Positions 12,084-25,225 of a DNA stretch of 64,000 bases are shown here, one piece after another. Position numbers and translations under genes: made by a program. The notes beneath the pieces are model-generated. The model saw only the letters and a program-made list of their open reading frames with translations, had not been told where the DNA came from and did not search any database. Position 1 is the first letter of the stretch. Every line of letters begins with the position of its first letter. The DNA is from Cyprinodon diabolis (Eukaryota; Chordata; Actinopteri; Cyprinodontiformes; Cyprinodontidae): contig CM060070.1 of assembly GCA_030533445.1 (NCBI GenBank), positions 32,828,001 to 32,892,000 on the forward strand, in the 5' to 3' direction.

Positions 12084-12330
12084 ATGACTTCCAGCTATGC
12101 GCATGTAATGGACAGACAGGCAGCCATCTCCAACCGGCTGGAGAGCCCCATCACGGCCAACCTGGACACCCTGCAGGCCAAGAAGAACTTCTCTGTCAGC
12201 CACCTGCTGGACCTGGAGGAGGCCGGGGAGATGGTCGGCACCCAGGCCGATGAGGGCGTCGGTGAGGCCGGGAGGAGCATGCTGGAGTCCCCGGGGCTCA
12301 CCAGCGGGAGCGACACGACCCAGCAGGAGA
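12084..12330 (+). CDS. prrx1: prrx1 exon 1 (paired-related homeobox 1, residues 1-82)
   Basis: PRRX1 is a nuclear paired-class homeodomain transcription factor of limb, craniofacial and other mesenchyme; it binds TAAT-core DNA and cooperates with SRF. The start codon at 12,084 opens MTSSYAHVMDRQ, a characteristic PRRX1 N-terminus, followed by the conserved segments LDTLQAKKNFSVSHLLDLEEAGEM and a Ser/Gly-rich linker ending TQQE. The exon ends after one base of codon 83 at a consensus donor (A|GTAAGT). Joined to exons at 17,256, 22,774 and 29,850 it gives 738 nt, 245 residues plus stop, the same length I recall for the long human isoform. Teleosts keep two prrx1 copies (a and b); which one this is cannot be decided here. 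No frameshift or stop interrupts the model. Confidence 0.95.
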
Positions 12331-12879
12331 GTAAGTGTGAGCAGATCCGCTCCTATCATCCTCAAACCAAACTCATCTGTTCGCTGCTGCGCGTGCCCGA
12401 GGAACTATCCGCGTGCGCGGTGGCCATGCATCATTCCTGACGGGCTCCCCTCAGAGCGGCCATTATTCCTGCATCGGCGCTTTGAAGTCCGCGCGGTGTG
12501 ATGATGATGGTGGACACGGTCAGGGAGGCAGCCTTACGAGTCAAGCTCCGGGGTGATAAATCTCTGCTGACCCCAAACAGGCCGCATTTACGCTCCAGGT
12601 TTCCTCTGCACAGAAAAAAAAAGCTAATAACTCTGAAAATATGTAGAGAGAGTCACATGATGACTGAGGAGGAGTGATCGGACTCTGCGGCGCTTTAAGG
12701 CTGATGAAACAGACTCATTTCAGATCTATTCATTTATTTCTAGAAGAAAATGACCCCTCCCCCCATTTGACAGAAACATTTTAGGCTTTAATTACTGTTT
12801 TTGTTATTACTTCAGAGGAAAAAAAAGGCCAGAGCTGCGGCAGGAAGCGCGCGGGTCACGTCGTTAATTTACGCTTATT

Positions 12880-12975
12880 TTCAGGCTGTCAAACAGCCTC
12901 TGATGATCCGAGCCAATCATCTGTCATAATTAGCGCGCGTGTCCAATCGGACAATAGCCAATCAGAGCAGCTTTT
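12880..12975 (+). promoter_or_regulatory. Candidate cis-regulatory cluster in prrx1 intron 1
   Basis: Within about 80 bases lie two CTGTCA TALE (Meis/Pknox-type) cores at 12,886-12,891 and 12,921-12,926, a TAATTA homeodomain core directly after the second at 12,927-12,932, and three CCAAT motifs at 12,913, 12,943 and 12,958. The cluster sits in a GC-richer patch 550 bases after exon 1. Function is inferred from motif density only. Confidence 0.35.
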
Positions 12976-15070
12976 AATTTATGTGCCGCTCAGACAGAAA
13001 AGTGGAGAAAGAGGAAATAATCTCCGAGTTTTACTGATTAGATATTTAAAAAAAAATGTATTGTTATATTTTAATTTATTTATTCAACATTTATGTTATT
13101 GTCGTTCCAGATGTTTTTAAAACATTTATGGTGTTTAGGGTTTTAGTGAGACGTTCAGGATCCAAACTGCCTCATGAAAAACAATGAAACCAGAATAAAA
13201 TCCATCTGGACTCTTTTTTTAAATAAATCTCCAATTTTTTTTTTGTTCAGAAGTTTCCTGATAAAATACCCTAATAATCGAACTAGGATTTAAATCTATA
13301 TCTATAATTTAAGGCAATTTGCTGCAGACGCTGTGTCACATTTACCAAACAGAGCCCCTGTTAGACCAAAAGAAAGTTGCTCAAACTTTTAGGGGGAAAA
13401 AATCAAATAAACTTATTTAAAAAATCCAACTTCACCCAAAAAACGATTATATCTCTTTCTTTTTTAAAATAGTTAACCAGTAAATTTTATCTTTCTAAAT
13501 CCTTCATGTTGATTTTGCATTCGAGTCTCAGACTGCGGAGCCGCAAACAGAAGGAAGGAGATAAAGTTTGACTCTAACTCATTTAAAAAAAAAAAGACTA
13601 AATACAAGAATAAACACCAATAATAAAAAAGAAGAAATAAAGTATCTCAAATTTTCGAGACTAAATTGTTTAAGTTCGAATAATTTATTGTTTTATAATA
13701 ATCGAGACTATAATCTTCTTATCTACATTTATTTAAACATGGATCTACTCACGGCTGTAGATCTGCTGATCAAACGTCGGTATTAGAGCTAAAATCTGCG
13801 ATGAAGGAAAAATAAATAAATGTTGGTAGAAATGTTATTTAATTATTTCTGATTTATGGGAATACTTAACTTGGAAATACGTAAAAAATGTCAAATAGCC
13901 TAATTTTTTTTCTCTGTAAGCAATAAAATGAAATTTATTCATTACAGAAAATCAGCGGAACAGATTAGAATTATTATATAATTTTATTTTATTCGGGATT
14001 AAACCCTCTACTTTCGTCCCGCGTCACATAGCTTATTTTAAGGTATTAAAATTATTTTAATAAAAAAAACACTTTTGTTTGAAGCTCGCTGTGCTGCTTA
14101 AAGTTGATAGAATAAAAAATTTAAGATAAAATGATTAACAACTGCAGATTAAACACCATCTGAAGAGGAATTTTCTAATCTAATGGGATTTTTTTCTACA
14201 TTAATTACATAATTGTTCCGTAATTTGAAAAAAAAAAAGCAACTAATTTAGTTCTTCAACAAAACCCAAATCTTAGCCCTGGAAGTTCTTCCATCATCAT
14301 AAAGAAACCTTTTAAAATTCAACCGAAGTTTAGGCTATTTGTTAATCTGAGGGATTAAACTTCGTTGTGACAGAACATCCTGATCCAAAAGGTTCGGAGG
14401 GACTCGGCTGGGTTCACACTTTCACTCAGAAATGAGATGTGATGCCTGCAGGGAAGAAAAGCTCATTTCCAACCTCTGATTGGGATCCAGCTGATGGAAA
14501 TGATGTTTTCATTAGTCTAATCTGTTAGTTTTCAGCACAGGGGCCCCGGACCCCCACACAGGGGTCACAAGATAAATCCTGGAGGTCAAGACATGATTAA
14601 GAGAAGGAAAACAAACGAGTTGGGTTTCATTTCGGAGCAGATTGGCTGATTTATGGCGGATCATAGAACGTTTTATATTATTATGTTATCATTATCCAGG
14701 CTCAGCTGATCATGATGCTGGATTTGATCAAAGATCAGATGGAAATGAACTGAAGTTAAATTAAATTAAACGGTTTAACTTTACAAGCAAATAATCTCAA
14801 ACTTCTCGTTTTAATTCAGTTTTTCAAATCTAAACTGAAAACAAAAAGAAATAATTTTAAATCAGGATTGGGTTCTGATCCAGGCAGCCGAACCGGTATC
14901 AGATCTTTCTTAGACTTGTAAAAATCCCTCATGTGAAACTTTATTTATGGTCCAAATGAGAATCCGTCCGCAGCTGAAGGTGGAAACAGATTAATTTGTT
15001 TTGGTTTGGAGGCAGCAGATAAACTTTGAGCTGTGGGATGACCTGCTGATGGGAAAACAAACAAACACTG

Positions 15071-15083
15071 AGTGTGTGTGAGT

Positions 15084-15136
<53 letters not shown>
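15071..15136 (+). repeat. (TG)n microsatellite
   Basis: An almost pure TG dinucleotide run of about 60 bases, with a slightly impure start (agtg/ggtg), inside prrx1 intron 1. Likely polymorphic in length. Confidence 0.95.
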
Positions 15137-15139
<3 letters not shown>

Positions 15140-17230
15140 CTTTCATCAGGGTCCTTGGTTTCAGACCCTCCTAAATAATATCACAAATTTCCCTAAAATA
15201 TTTTCTGTAAAACCCATCAGTACTAACAATAAACAAAGTTTTTCTCCAATATCAAAAAAAATGAAGTCTGTAGAAAGGAAAACAAAGTTTCTAAACAAAT
15301 AGTAAAGAAGAAGATAAATAAACAAAGGTCAGGATGGCATAAAAAAACTCATTTTTTTCTAAATCTGGCATTTGTTTTTCTCTAACATCAGGAATTAATT
15401 AAAATAATTCAGAAAAATTCTCCAAATAATTTTTTTATACTGTATATTTTAATATATTCTAATTTCATATATATTGTTTTGTCTTTTATAATACCCATAG
15501 TTCTTTACTTTAAAAGGTAAAGTGACAGCCTCACCTGTTTGCTTCACATTTTTATATAATTGAGTCATAAATAAATCAATAGAAATAAACTGAATAGAAA
15601 TAAAATGAATAATATAAAAACACACACACATGTAAAACGACAAAAAAAAAAAAAAACAACAGAATCCTATCAAATCTTAATTTCCCACCAATACCTAAAA
15701 TACAAATTTTATGTATTTATATGAAAAATATATATGTATATGTTTTGAGTTCCGAGCTGCAGCTGGTTTCTATAAATTACACAGTGATGCATTTTATAAA
15801 CTCTTCGTTCTTTGATAATTTTTTTTTAATTGATGGTTTATATATTTTTGCTATAGAGGCTAAATTGGTGACTATGAGAGTGTTTGGTTGTGAGCTGATG
15901 GGGCCCGTGGTGCTGAACGGTGGCTCGGTGGGTCTGGGTTCTGTTCCTGCAGGTTTGCTGTGGGTGTTTGCAATTAGGAAGCAGATCTTTCTGCTCCTTT
16001 TCTGTGCGAAAGTGTTGATCTGTGGTTTGGTTGTGCAGCCACAAGCTTTGATTGTCCTCTGCAGGAACGTTCAGAAGGAGCATGGAGGCTCCTCTGCAGA
16101 AGAGCTGGGGGGGGGGCTCTGCAGGTTCTTTATTTGCATCAAATAAATCCAATTCAAAGTGTTACTTTAACACTTAACGAGCAGTATAATAATATAACTG
16201 TTTCAGATATAATTTGGTCCCACTCCAAACGTGTAAAATGTATAACTATAGTATCAGATTTTGTAACCTAGAGTTAATTTTACTCATATTTTTGTCAAAA
16301 TCGAGAACACCTCTCAGACTGGCAGGTAACCATGGCATGATATAGAGTAAAAATTACACTGCAAATTTTACAATGATTATTAACATTTGAGCAGATTTAC
16401 ACTCAGTATAGTTGTAAATGCTCAATTTAGAGTTAAACAGGTTAACTCGGAATTGCGAACACCTAACTTTTCCTGGGCTGAACTAAAGCTGCCAGCATGG
16501 ATGGTTTGGATTAGAACAGATCGCCTCTTCTTCTTCTGCTCCTCTAAAATGAAAATGCAGATAAAACATTTTCAGGGCTGCAGCCGTACCTCACAGGAAA
16601 CTCATTAGAGCCACAAATACTTCCTCACCTCTGGAAAAACAAACAAAATCATTTTTGATTAAATATTTACTTTAACATTAAATAACTTTAATAATATTTT
16701 TAAGGATCACTTTTTGTTTATTCTGTTGGGGTTTAAAATTAATATAAAAGACATAAAACTTAATGAGAAGAGGATGGAAAGATACATTTTTTAGGATTTT
16801 AAGTAATTTTGGAAAATTATGTGAAGAAGTTTTCAAGCAAATGAGAATGAAAAGAAATTTTAAATGTATGGAATTCAACTGTTGTTGGAAATTGATGCAA
16901 CTCTTCCATAAAACATCTGCAAATCTGCATGATTTGCTGCTTATTATTTTCACAAACAGAGAATTGTAATGGTTTTTTTAGAAGCTGTGAAGGAAATATG
17001 TACTTAAACTGCTTTAGTTTGGAATGCTTGTTTGTTTTCCTATAAACTGAGCGAGGAGAAAGATCTGCTCCTTTCATGGTGGGAAACAAATGTTGACTTT
17101 AGGGAAAAGAAAAGCTTTGAAACGTGAAAAGCTGAAGTGGAGAAGATGATAAATCCTGACTCCTCAGAACTTTACGCAGATCAGCAGACATGCAGGAGAA
17201 CCAGGACATGGAGAAGGTTCTCCAGGTTAA

Positions 17231-17563
<333 letters not shown>

Positions 17564-17773
17564 TGAGCACAGATTAAGCCAATAATCCAGGCTGTAGGCT
17601 GAGAGGGATTAACACGTTTAGAGTTATCATCAGGCACCCGATAAGAACTAGTTAGAGACGCGTCATTTCCCTTCACTGATCACTGATAAGGTGTGTGCAG
17701 CACACGAGGCGGGCTGCAGCAGCTCGGCGTGATGTTCGGATGATGTCACACATCCTGCAGAACCAAACGCAGT

Positions 17774-17995
17774 GTTGATAATGATAATAATAATAATTGA
17801 TCTCTTTATTGATCTCACATTAGAGAAATTTAGCTCTGCATTTAACCTATCCCATTCGGGAGCAGTGGTCTGCCATTATGTGTCACCCAGGGGTCTTGCT
17901 CATGGACCCAGAGTGGCAGTCTGTGGGAGTTGGGCTCAAACTCACAACCTCAGGATTCCAAGCTCTATGCCCCAACCACCAGGCCGCCACTCCCC
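17774..17995 (-). mobile_element. tRNA-derived SINE (minus orientation)
   Basis: Read on the minus strand, it starts with a tRNA-like 5' part containing an A-box (GGCCTGGTGGTTGGGGCA) and a B-box-like GGTTGTGAGTTTGAGCCC. A body follows with CTGCCACTCTGGGTC and GAGCAAGACCC, and an (AAT)n-type tail lies at 17,774-17,800. The same body is found at 22,247-22,471 on the other strand. It is a Pol III retroposon without coding capacity, here in prrx1 intron 2. Confidence 0.75.
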
Positions 17996-18980
17996 AAATC
18001 CAAGTTAAATTGATCCGAACTCACCGCCTCAGTGATCTGCTTCTTGGAGCCAGACTCTGGTTTAAAAGCGGATGCTATCAGGTCACCTTAAATGTTTCTA
18101 CATGTCGTTATGTAGAAGAAGCAGCTGATCGTTCTGGGTTCTGACGAGGGAACCCTTTAGACAAACAGAACTTTAGATTTGATTCCATCTACATCAAACT
18201 CAACCTCATGTCCCCTGTGATGCAGCACTACTATCTCAGCGTTTCTCTGCTCATGGCTTTTTGACGCCTTCCTCCACTGATACCTGCCGTTGGTAGGATG
18301 CTCTGCTCCATCATTTTTCTGTGGCCCTGTTGTTACGCCTCTTTGCTTTTACACATTTTTGGCACTACTTTCTCTATCTAATGTTTCCCTCAGCGTCTGG
18401 TTTCAGATCAGACGAGTTCTGGTTAAATAGAGGGAAATCTTTGGTATATTCAGGTTCAGGAACATCTTTCTGATGAGATGAAGCTGCTGGATGCGTGGGT
18501 CACCTCGTCAATGTTGACCTTCTGTTAATAGAAGAGAAAGCAGATTGAATATGTGATGGAAAAGTGAAGCAGTGTTAAAGGTTTTTCTCTTTGACAGATC
18601 TTCTCACACAAACAACTGGAGGCTGTTGATAGAAAACTGTGGAAGGATACACAATGAAACATTGATGTTATTTGGCTGAGGAAACAGGCCTTGTTGGTTC
18701 TTTTATATATGTTTATTGAAAATAGATTTTATATATTTAATATATATTAATTAACACTAAATGAAACTCAAATGTTGTTTTTTTTAATAGTTTTTACTTT
18801 GGTACTACTTTCTCAACCGAATAACAACAGTACCCCTGTGTATCCCTCCACAGATCTGTTGTCAGAGTTTAATCAGATTGCTGGAAATTTGGGAATAATT
18901 TCTGCATAGATGAATTAATCAGATTTTTAAATTTCTTGTAATTTTCTCTGGTATTCGTCTGCGATGATCTACAGCATCTT

Positions 18981-19105
18981 TTTTTTTATTTATTTATTTT
19001 ATTAACCTTTATTTAACCAGGGGAAAAAATCCCATTGGGATTAAAAGTAGTCCGGTAGCAAAGTTACATAATAAACATTGAATTAAATTAAATTACAGGT
19101 TTAAA
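18981..19105 (-). repeat. Common teleost interspersed repeat fragment
   Basis: The blocks 'CTTTATTTAACCAGG' and 'AATCCCATTGGGATTAAAA' are, from memory, an abundant fish repeat usually found as short AT-flanked fragments. An A/T-rich stretch flanks it on both sides. Family and orientation are uncertain. Confidence 0.4.
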
Positions 19106-22100
19106 AAAAAAAAAAAACAAGTAAATCAATTGCAGATAATTGAGGCTGCTTTAAATTCCTTCACTTTCAACTTTAAAGCATTTAAGGATAAAAACTCAGT
19201 CAAGCCATGCATCCAAAGCGCTGTCACAGTTCTTGTTGTTTATAAATAATTTAGCTTCAGCTCAAACTCTAATAGAGTGGTGCTGAGGGACTCACCTGAC
19301 AGGTGGAAGGATACGTTGGTGAGGAGGTTTCAACAGAACGTTCTCTTCTAAAAACGAATCAGTGAAAGTGGTTCATTCAGCTGAGATGTTGTAGATTTTT
19401 ACCCAGTGTAATTTCCGCATCAGCCTGATGTTTCAGCAGCACAAAAACCGCAAGATCTCACAGCAGGATACTGTATCCTGCTGCTGCGCTGTGAAAAAAA
19501 AAAAAACTGTAATTTTTTTATCTAAAGCAGAAGCAAATTAAGCTCTGATGGTATCAAGTGATCCGCGGAAGGATACGCCCTGCATCAAGTAGCAACATTG
19601 ACAGAGAAAGTAGTCCCATCCTAAACTTTTTAATAAAAAAAAAAAATGATTTGACATATTCGATTCTTTAAAAGTCTCAAACTAAGAAAATTAACTCAGT
19701 TTGAATCTTAACTTAATTCTCAGACCTAAATCCATTCTGACTCTCCAAACATAGAGCACTCTGACTGCTCTCTGCTCTAAGATATTAATCATTTAAAGAT
19801 CAGATCAGAAGAACACTTGAGCTCTGCCCTTTTAAAAAGATGCAAAATGTAAAAAAAAAAAAAAAAAAAAACACTTAAGCACAACGTCAATGAGATCATT
19901 GAGTGAAGTTTTCTGTCTAAATAAAGTCATAGTTCAGGCTTTTACCAGGAGTTCTGTATCAATAGATTAAGATCAGAGCACCCTTTCTCTGCCAGCCCTT
20001 TAGTTTGGGGCTCTGCAGGTAATCTTCACTTCCAGCAATGACTTTCAGCTTTGCCTTAAAGACCAAAATCAGGGCCAAATCAGCCTCTTTTTTCTGGTGC
20101 AATGTGAATTATTTTGACTTTTAAACTCCAAACGTCAGGGGGGTTTTTTGGTGACTCACTCAGGCTGCAGCTGCGTGCGAGCAGCAAAACAGGCTTTATA
20201 GGCGATGAAACACATGTTGGGAAAACAGCTCAGCGGGAAGGTTTAATGCAAATGCATGAAAGTTGCATCCAGTAAAAGTCTTAAAATGCAGGAAAATAAG
20301 CAAACAAGCCTCCCTGTTGGTCTGAAGCTGCGGAGGAATCTGCACAGCTCACTGAAAGTTTTCCTTCTGCGGGGAAACGGTTGAAATGGGGAAGTTGGCG
20401 CGAGCGAAGCTGCACATCTGTGATTAATGTGCAGCAGAGAGCGATGCAGAAAGCCTTTGATACAAGAGACTCATTCCAGAGGCTGTGCGTCAGCGAGGTC
20501 CTCTGAGCGCAGACAGCTTCTAATAATGGATTTGATTTCACAGCAAGAAACAACATCGCTGCCCAACCCCAGCTCCACCGCCTCCAGGCTTCATCTCAGG
20601 GAGCAGGAGGCTGATGAGGCCTGGAGGAGGTGGACGAAGAAGGGAGGACGGTCTCTGCAGCCGAACCCATCAAACCCGACTCTCCTGTGGGAAAGTGTCA
20701 GCATCAAACCTGATGGAGAAAGGAGGGGGTCAGACCTGAGCAGTCAGTGTTTTACCTGCTGCAGGGATCCCAGCTAGTTGAAGGCGTCAAACCTGCAGCT
20801 CATCATCAGGAATCATTCAGGCTGAAACTTTGACTGATTTCACTTTAACACTTTTTTATCCACCCTGTCAAATTAAATCAGGGTGATGTTGACTTTGTAG
20901 CTCCCCCCCCCACCCCCGACTCACTAAACAACATGGGCTTTGCTCTCTTTTAGCATCCAGACGCTGAATGGATCCTTCTACTGAGAAACTGTGACTCCTT
21001 ATTCTGCTGTTATCCCAGAATAACATCTGCAGAGAGAAAAAGAAAGCGGCTTCCAAAGCAAACATCAGGGCTTAGAGGAGATCTACTGAGTTGGATCACA
21101 GAGGAAAAGCCGATGGTCGGAGAGACGGAGACGGCCGCAGTTATTCTAACAGCTTCAAATGTTAATTTAAATTGTTTTGAGAGTTTCCAAACCTGTCCTT
21201 CCATCCGTACCAAGGCGTTCCCTCTGAGCTCCAAACATCTGAGGTGGTTCAGACAGCGTTAGAGGTCCTCCTACCTCCAACTAGGCTGCCTCACAGAGGA
21301 AGCTTGTTTCTGCAGAAGCCTCTACTGGTTTGATCAAGATCTGAATGCTATTTCAGAAGACAGGACCGTTCCTTTGCTTGGACTCCTCAGATTGAAACAG
21401 AGGCAGTGTTTTGTCAGATCAGCATAAACTTAGTTTTTATCTATCCTAAATTAATCCTGAGTCACAATATAAAGAAGAGCCAATGTTTTCTATGACTTTA
21501 AACATGAAAACAAAACCAAATTTAAAATCCCATATTGATTTTTATTGATGGTTTTGTTTTATCTGTAGAGGCTTCTTCTCTCCACATCCTGGAAACTTCA
21601 ATCATATCTGGCCGTTTCGGCATCCAAGAAATAACAGTATAATCAAAGTTGGTTTCTTTTTTAAAAGTTAAAATAAATTTGTTTTTTCTGGTCTGTTCAC
21701 TGCTGCTAATATTCAATATGACAATAATTCCCTGTTGCGCATGCGTATTAGAATAATGTATGCGGATCTGACAGCGTATGCTGTTCTGACAGAACACTGG
21801 CCCTCTAGCAAATATTACTGATTCCTCTGATTTAGCTGATCCGTCTATAACCCATCTGGCTTTTAGTTGCAGGGTTTTAATTTAAAAAAAGTTATAATTG
21901 ATGAATAAAATGTCAGTCTAGGCCCAATAATTGTGTTACAAACTAGTTTAAACCACATATTTCTCCTCAAAGTCGAGTAAATAGGAATAAATGACCACCT
22001 CTTAACAGGAAGCTAAATGCGACAAAGCGTTCTGTCTTTGTCTTCTTCACTGCAAGGGACGGTCAGTTAGTCTGATTCTTGGAGCAATGACTGCAGATCA

Positions 22101-22246
22101 GCATCTTTCTTAGATAAGCATCATAAAAATGAAGGTGTTGGTGCTTAAATTCATAAATATGTCTTTGTGTTCTTCTCGTTTAAGGACAAACTACCTTCAG
22201 CTGGGATGCTTATTTCTCGTAGATTAGAAATCAGCTTAATCTGCCA

Positions 22247-22471
22247 CCACTCCCCGTGGCCTAGTGGTTAGGGCATTGTGTTTGACTCTCAGAGGTTCTG
22301 AGTTAGAGCCCCACTCACATGGACTGCCACTCTGGGTCCCTGAGCAAGACCTTAACCCCACACTCCTCCCTGGGCACCGCACAATGGCAGCCCGGGGAGC
22401 AACATGCAGACAGTGCTTTGTACTTGTGACAGTGTAATGACAATAAAGTTGAATTCTATTTCTATTCTATT
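22247..22471 (+). mobile_element. tRNA-derived SINE (plus orientation)
   Basis: An A-box-like GTGGCCTAGTGGTTAGGGCA and a B-box-like GGTTCTGAGTTAGAGCC lie at the 5' end. The body has CTGCCACTCTGGGTC and GAGCAAGACCTT, and the end is an AATAAAG-type tail with short TTCTATT repeats. It shares its body with the minus-strand copy at 17,774-17,995. It is 300 bases before exon 3. Confidence 0.8.
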
Positions 22472-22773
22472 AATTGTCATGTGTGTGCAGGAAATTACGA
22501 CAATAGACCAATATAATTTTTACTTTTCTTTAGGTGTTTTGACTTGCATTTACTGGCAGTTATCCTAACCCTTAAATATAAAAGTTTGGGTCATTTTTTG
22601 CTCTGTCCATAAGATCAGAAGGTCACCACAAATTTATTCTGAGGACGTTGTCCTACTGAGCAACAGCTGAACTTCTTTTGGATATTTTAGAGCCTTTTTA
22701 ACCAACCTTCATCCACATGGTTGTTTTAGGGGTCCACGTCCTTCTCATTCCTTGTGTTCTTGTTTCGTTCCAG

Positions 22774-22955
22774 GTTTGGTTTCAGAACAGAAGAGCCAAG
22801 TTTCGCAGGAATGAGCGAGCCATGCTGGCCAGCAAAAACGCCTCGCTGCTCAAGTCTTATTCAGGGGAAGTAACGGCGGTGGAGCAGCCGATCGTACCAC
22901 GCCCTGCACCACGCCCAAATGACTATCTCTCCTGGGGAAGTGCTGCCCCCTACAG
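22774..22955 (+). CDS. prrx1: prrx1 exon 3 (homeodomain recognition helix and linker, residues 142-201 plus split Ser202)
   Basis: After the acceptor TTCCAG the exon encodes VWFQNRRAKFRRNERAM, the third (recognition) helix. Homeodomain position 50 is Gln (residue 145) and position 51 is the invariant Asn (residue 146), as expected of the Q50 paired-like class. The rest (SKNASLLKSY, VEQPIVPRPAPRP, NDYLSWG) is the conserved PRRX linker. The exon ends on two bases (AG) of a split codon at TACAG|GTACTC. In mammals this donor is shared by two alternative last exons; here only the long-isoform acceptor was found. The reading frame is intact. Confidence 0.96.
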
Positions 22956-24309
22956 GTACTCCCCCTTTGCTGGTTTTATTTAATTTCAATAGATGTGTGA
23001 CCTGGTTGATCTCTACCTGCAGTTATCATTCTGTGTTGTAAAAGCAGAAATATTCATCCTGTTCAGAAATCAGAGGCTTTCTAGCTGCAGCTGGTGTCCA
23101 GTCATCTTAACTCATAGCATGAACAGATCAACTGTTGTTGTAGATTAAATGTATTAGTGTCAAAATGATTTTTTTATTAAATAAAAAACTGTATTTAATT
23201 GTTTGAAACTGGCTTTGTTTTCTTTAAAAAGTGAGTTGGTTGTATTTAAAAATGTGGCTTTCCTTCTTTCGGTTTAATTTCAGTTTTAAAATGCGTTGTC
23301 AGACATTTTGGCCCTTTGCCACAAAGTAATGAAACACAGATTAACTGAGATTAGCATTGGTTTAACTTATTTTAGGGGATTTGGAGCTTAAACAGTGAAG
23401 CATAGATTAGCTCGGTAGATGTCACTCAAAGTGTTAAACATATAGATCGGGAAACAAACGTAACACCGGCTGAAAACTATACTAATTTAGCATTTTGAAT
23501 AACCGTTACAGCTAACCAATCATTTTCTTCCTATAGTTGGCAATTTGAGTTTGCTAGTTAATTTTGCATAGGCTATAGAAACTTGGACGTCTAATTATTA
23601 AAAAACATTTTTAAACTAAATATATATTTGGACTAATTGAATATTCAATACAACAAAATTAATTTTCAAGGCAAATTATTTTGGTTTTAAGCTGTTAATT
23701 TCAGGTTGACCTTAGTGAAGTTCATGTTGGAACCAATGCAGTTATTTAGATTCCAATGGATTCAGCCTGAGCAATTTCATTCATTTTATGGCATTTCCCC
23801 TCATTAAATCCAGACTGGGAAAATCATTTAAGTTCAAGCATCCAAACAATGCTTCCGTTTGGTTGACAGAGGTGCAGATTATTACTGTGAAAAAGCTTCA
23901 CCTTCATGTTTTTTAAGGATTTTAAGAACTAAACTCGAGGAGGAAACTTCTAAACCGTGTAATCTGGTCTTACCTGGGCAGTCTGAGCCGGAATAGAATA
24001 AACCCTTCCCATCAACCTAACGGGGATTCACTTATAAATCTGAGAACCAGTAGCTGTGCTCTATGGCCAGACGAGCTAGTCCTGGTGTCTAAATGGGATG
24101 CACACTAAAATCAGCTTCCAGTCAGAGGTAATGCCGGGGAACCAGTAGTCACAAATGAACAAGAGATGATGATCAATCTTTACTTGGCTGCTCTGCGTGC
24201 ATTTAACCTCTCCTTAGCAGAGGTTATAAACTAATTCTCTGCATTCTTGATAGATTTCTCGTCTGTTAATTAGTCAAAAAACACCATTCAGTGTAACTGG
24301 GGTTTGAAG

Positions 24310-24750
24310 CAGGGGTCTTTGACATTTTCCAGGCCTGGGACCCACAAACTGATGGCGAGATGGAGCGGGACCCCCTAACTATATATATTGTATGAAATTG
24401 TGTTATATCAAACTGTTCCTATAGTCACTCTATTATATATATAGTGAAGTAACGAAAGTAATTTCGCCCTGGGATTATTAAAGTATTTCTGATTCTGATT
24501 CCTGGTTGATGGGACAGGTGTTGTGAATGAAACGGTGCCCAGCTTGAAAGAGCTCCGATGTGTCACTGAATGTGAGCATTGATGACTGAACACACTACAG
24601 TGTGTTGAATCATGTTAATCTGTAATTAAAGACGTTTCAATTAGTGGAAATTATTGCAGGGGGGAATATATAAAAAAAAAAAGTCTAATCAACCACCTTA
24701 AACCCCCATGCAGTACCTCTGTGGACCCCCTAAGGGTCACGGACCCCTGT
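24310..24750. mobile_element. Decayed hAT-like non-autonomous element
   Basis: The left end reads CAGGGGTC and the right end reads GACCCCTG, an inverted terminal repeat. The outer flanks GTTTGAAG and TTGAAGAC could be a decayed 8-base target duplication, but the match is offset. The interior is non-coding and includes an AT-rich microsatellite-like part and 'ATTATTAAAGTATTTCTGATTCTG', a tail often seen in fish retroelements. The call is tentative. Confidence 0.4.
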
Positions 24751-24930
24751 TGAAGACATCCGGTTTAAAGGCATAACTGCTAAGAAAAACAGTTCCTATA
24801 ACATACCAGGTCAGTCCCTGTTTACGGCAGAAATTATATCTCACCATTAAATAATTTACCATTAGGTGCAGTAAAGAGATAGAAAACCAACATCCTGATC
24901 TGAATTGAAGGGAGCACATTTTGTAGACAG

Positions 24931-25225
24931 CACTGCAAAAACAATCTAGAAATAAGTAAACCTTTCTTAAATTAAGCGTATTTACTTAATTTGAGTAGGT
25001 AAATAAGATGATCTGTCAAAGGAATTAGTATTTTTATTCTTTAAATAAGATAATTAGATTACATGCACTTGAAATAAGTCAATGCAATTGTTTTTTCTTA
25101 TTTTAAATGTAAATTGTCTTGTTCCATTGACAAAGTGTCTCACTTCTCCCCTTAAATCAATAAAAAAATGCACTTATTTTAAGAAAGAAATTACTTATTT
25201 AAGTTTCAGGGTTTTTTTTGCAGCG
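24931..25225. mobile_element. Foldback MITE, copy 1
   Basis: Left end CACTGCAAAAACAATCTAG and right end TTTTTTTTGCAGCG form an imperfect inverted terminal repeat. The body (AAATAAGT, ATGCACTTGAAATAAG, TTGTCTTGTTCCATTG, CACTTATTTTAAG) matches the better-preserved copy at 38,602-38,888 along its whole length. It has no coding capacity and no preserved TA duplication. It lies in prrx1 intron 3. Confidence 0.7.

Noticed and set aside
11612..12085. 157-codon minus-strand open frame before prrx1
   Set aside because: It is a shadow in the GC-rich 5' UTR/promoter region, rich in Arg/Glu/Ser from simple repeats, with no recognisable domain.
15721..16152. Open frames of 141 (plus) and 104 (minus) codons in prrx1 intron 1
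   Set aside because: Hydrophobic composition only, no motif; lies in an AT-rich intron.
19461..19483. 10-bp hairpin CAGCAGGATA...TATCCTGCTG
   Set aside because: Too short and common in AT/CAG-rich introns to carry meaning by itself.
20427..20777. 116-codon plus-strand open frame in prrx1 intron 2
   Set aside because: No domain and no acceptor/donor pair in frame with prrx1 exons; the four-exon model is complete without it.
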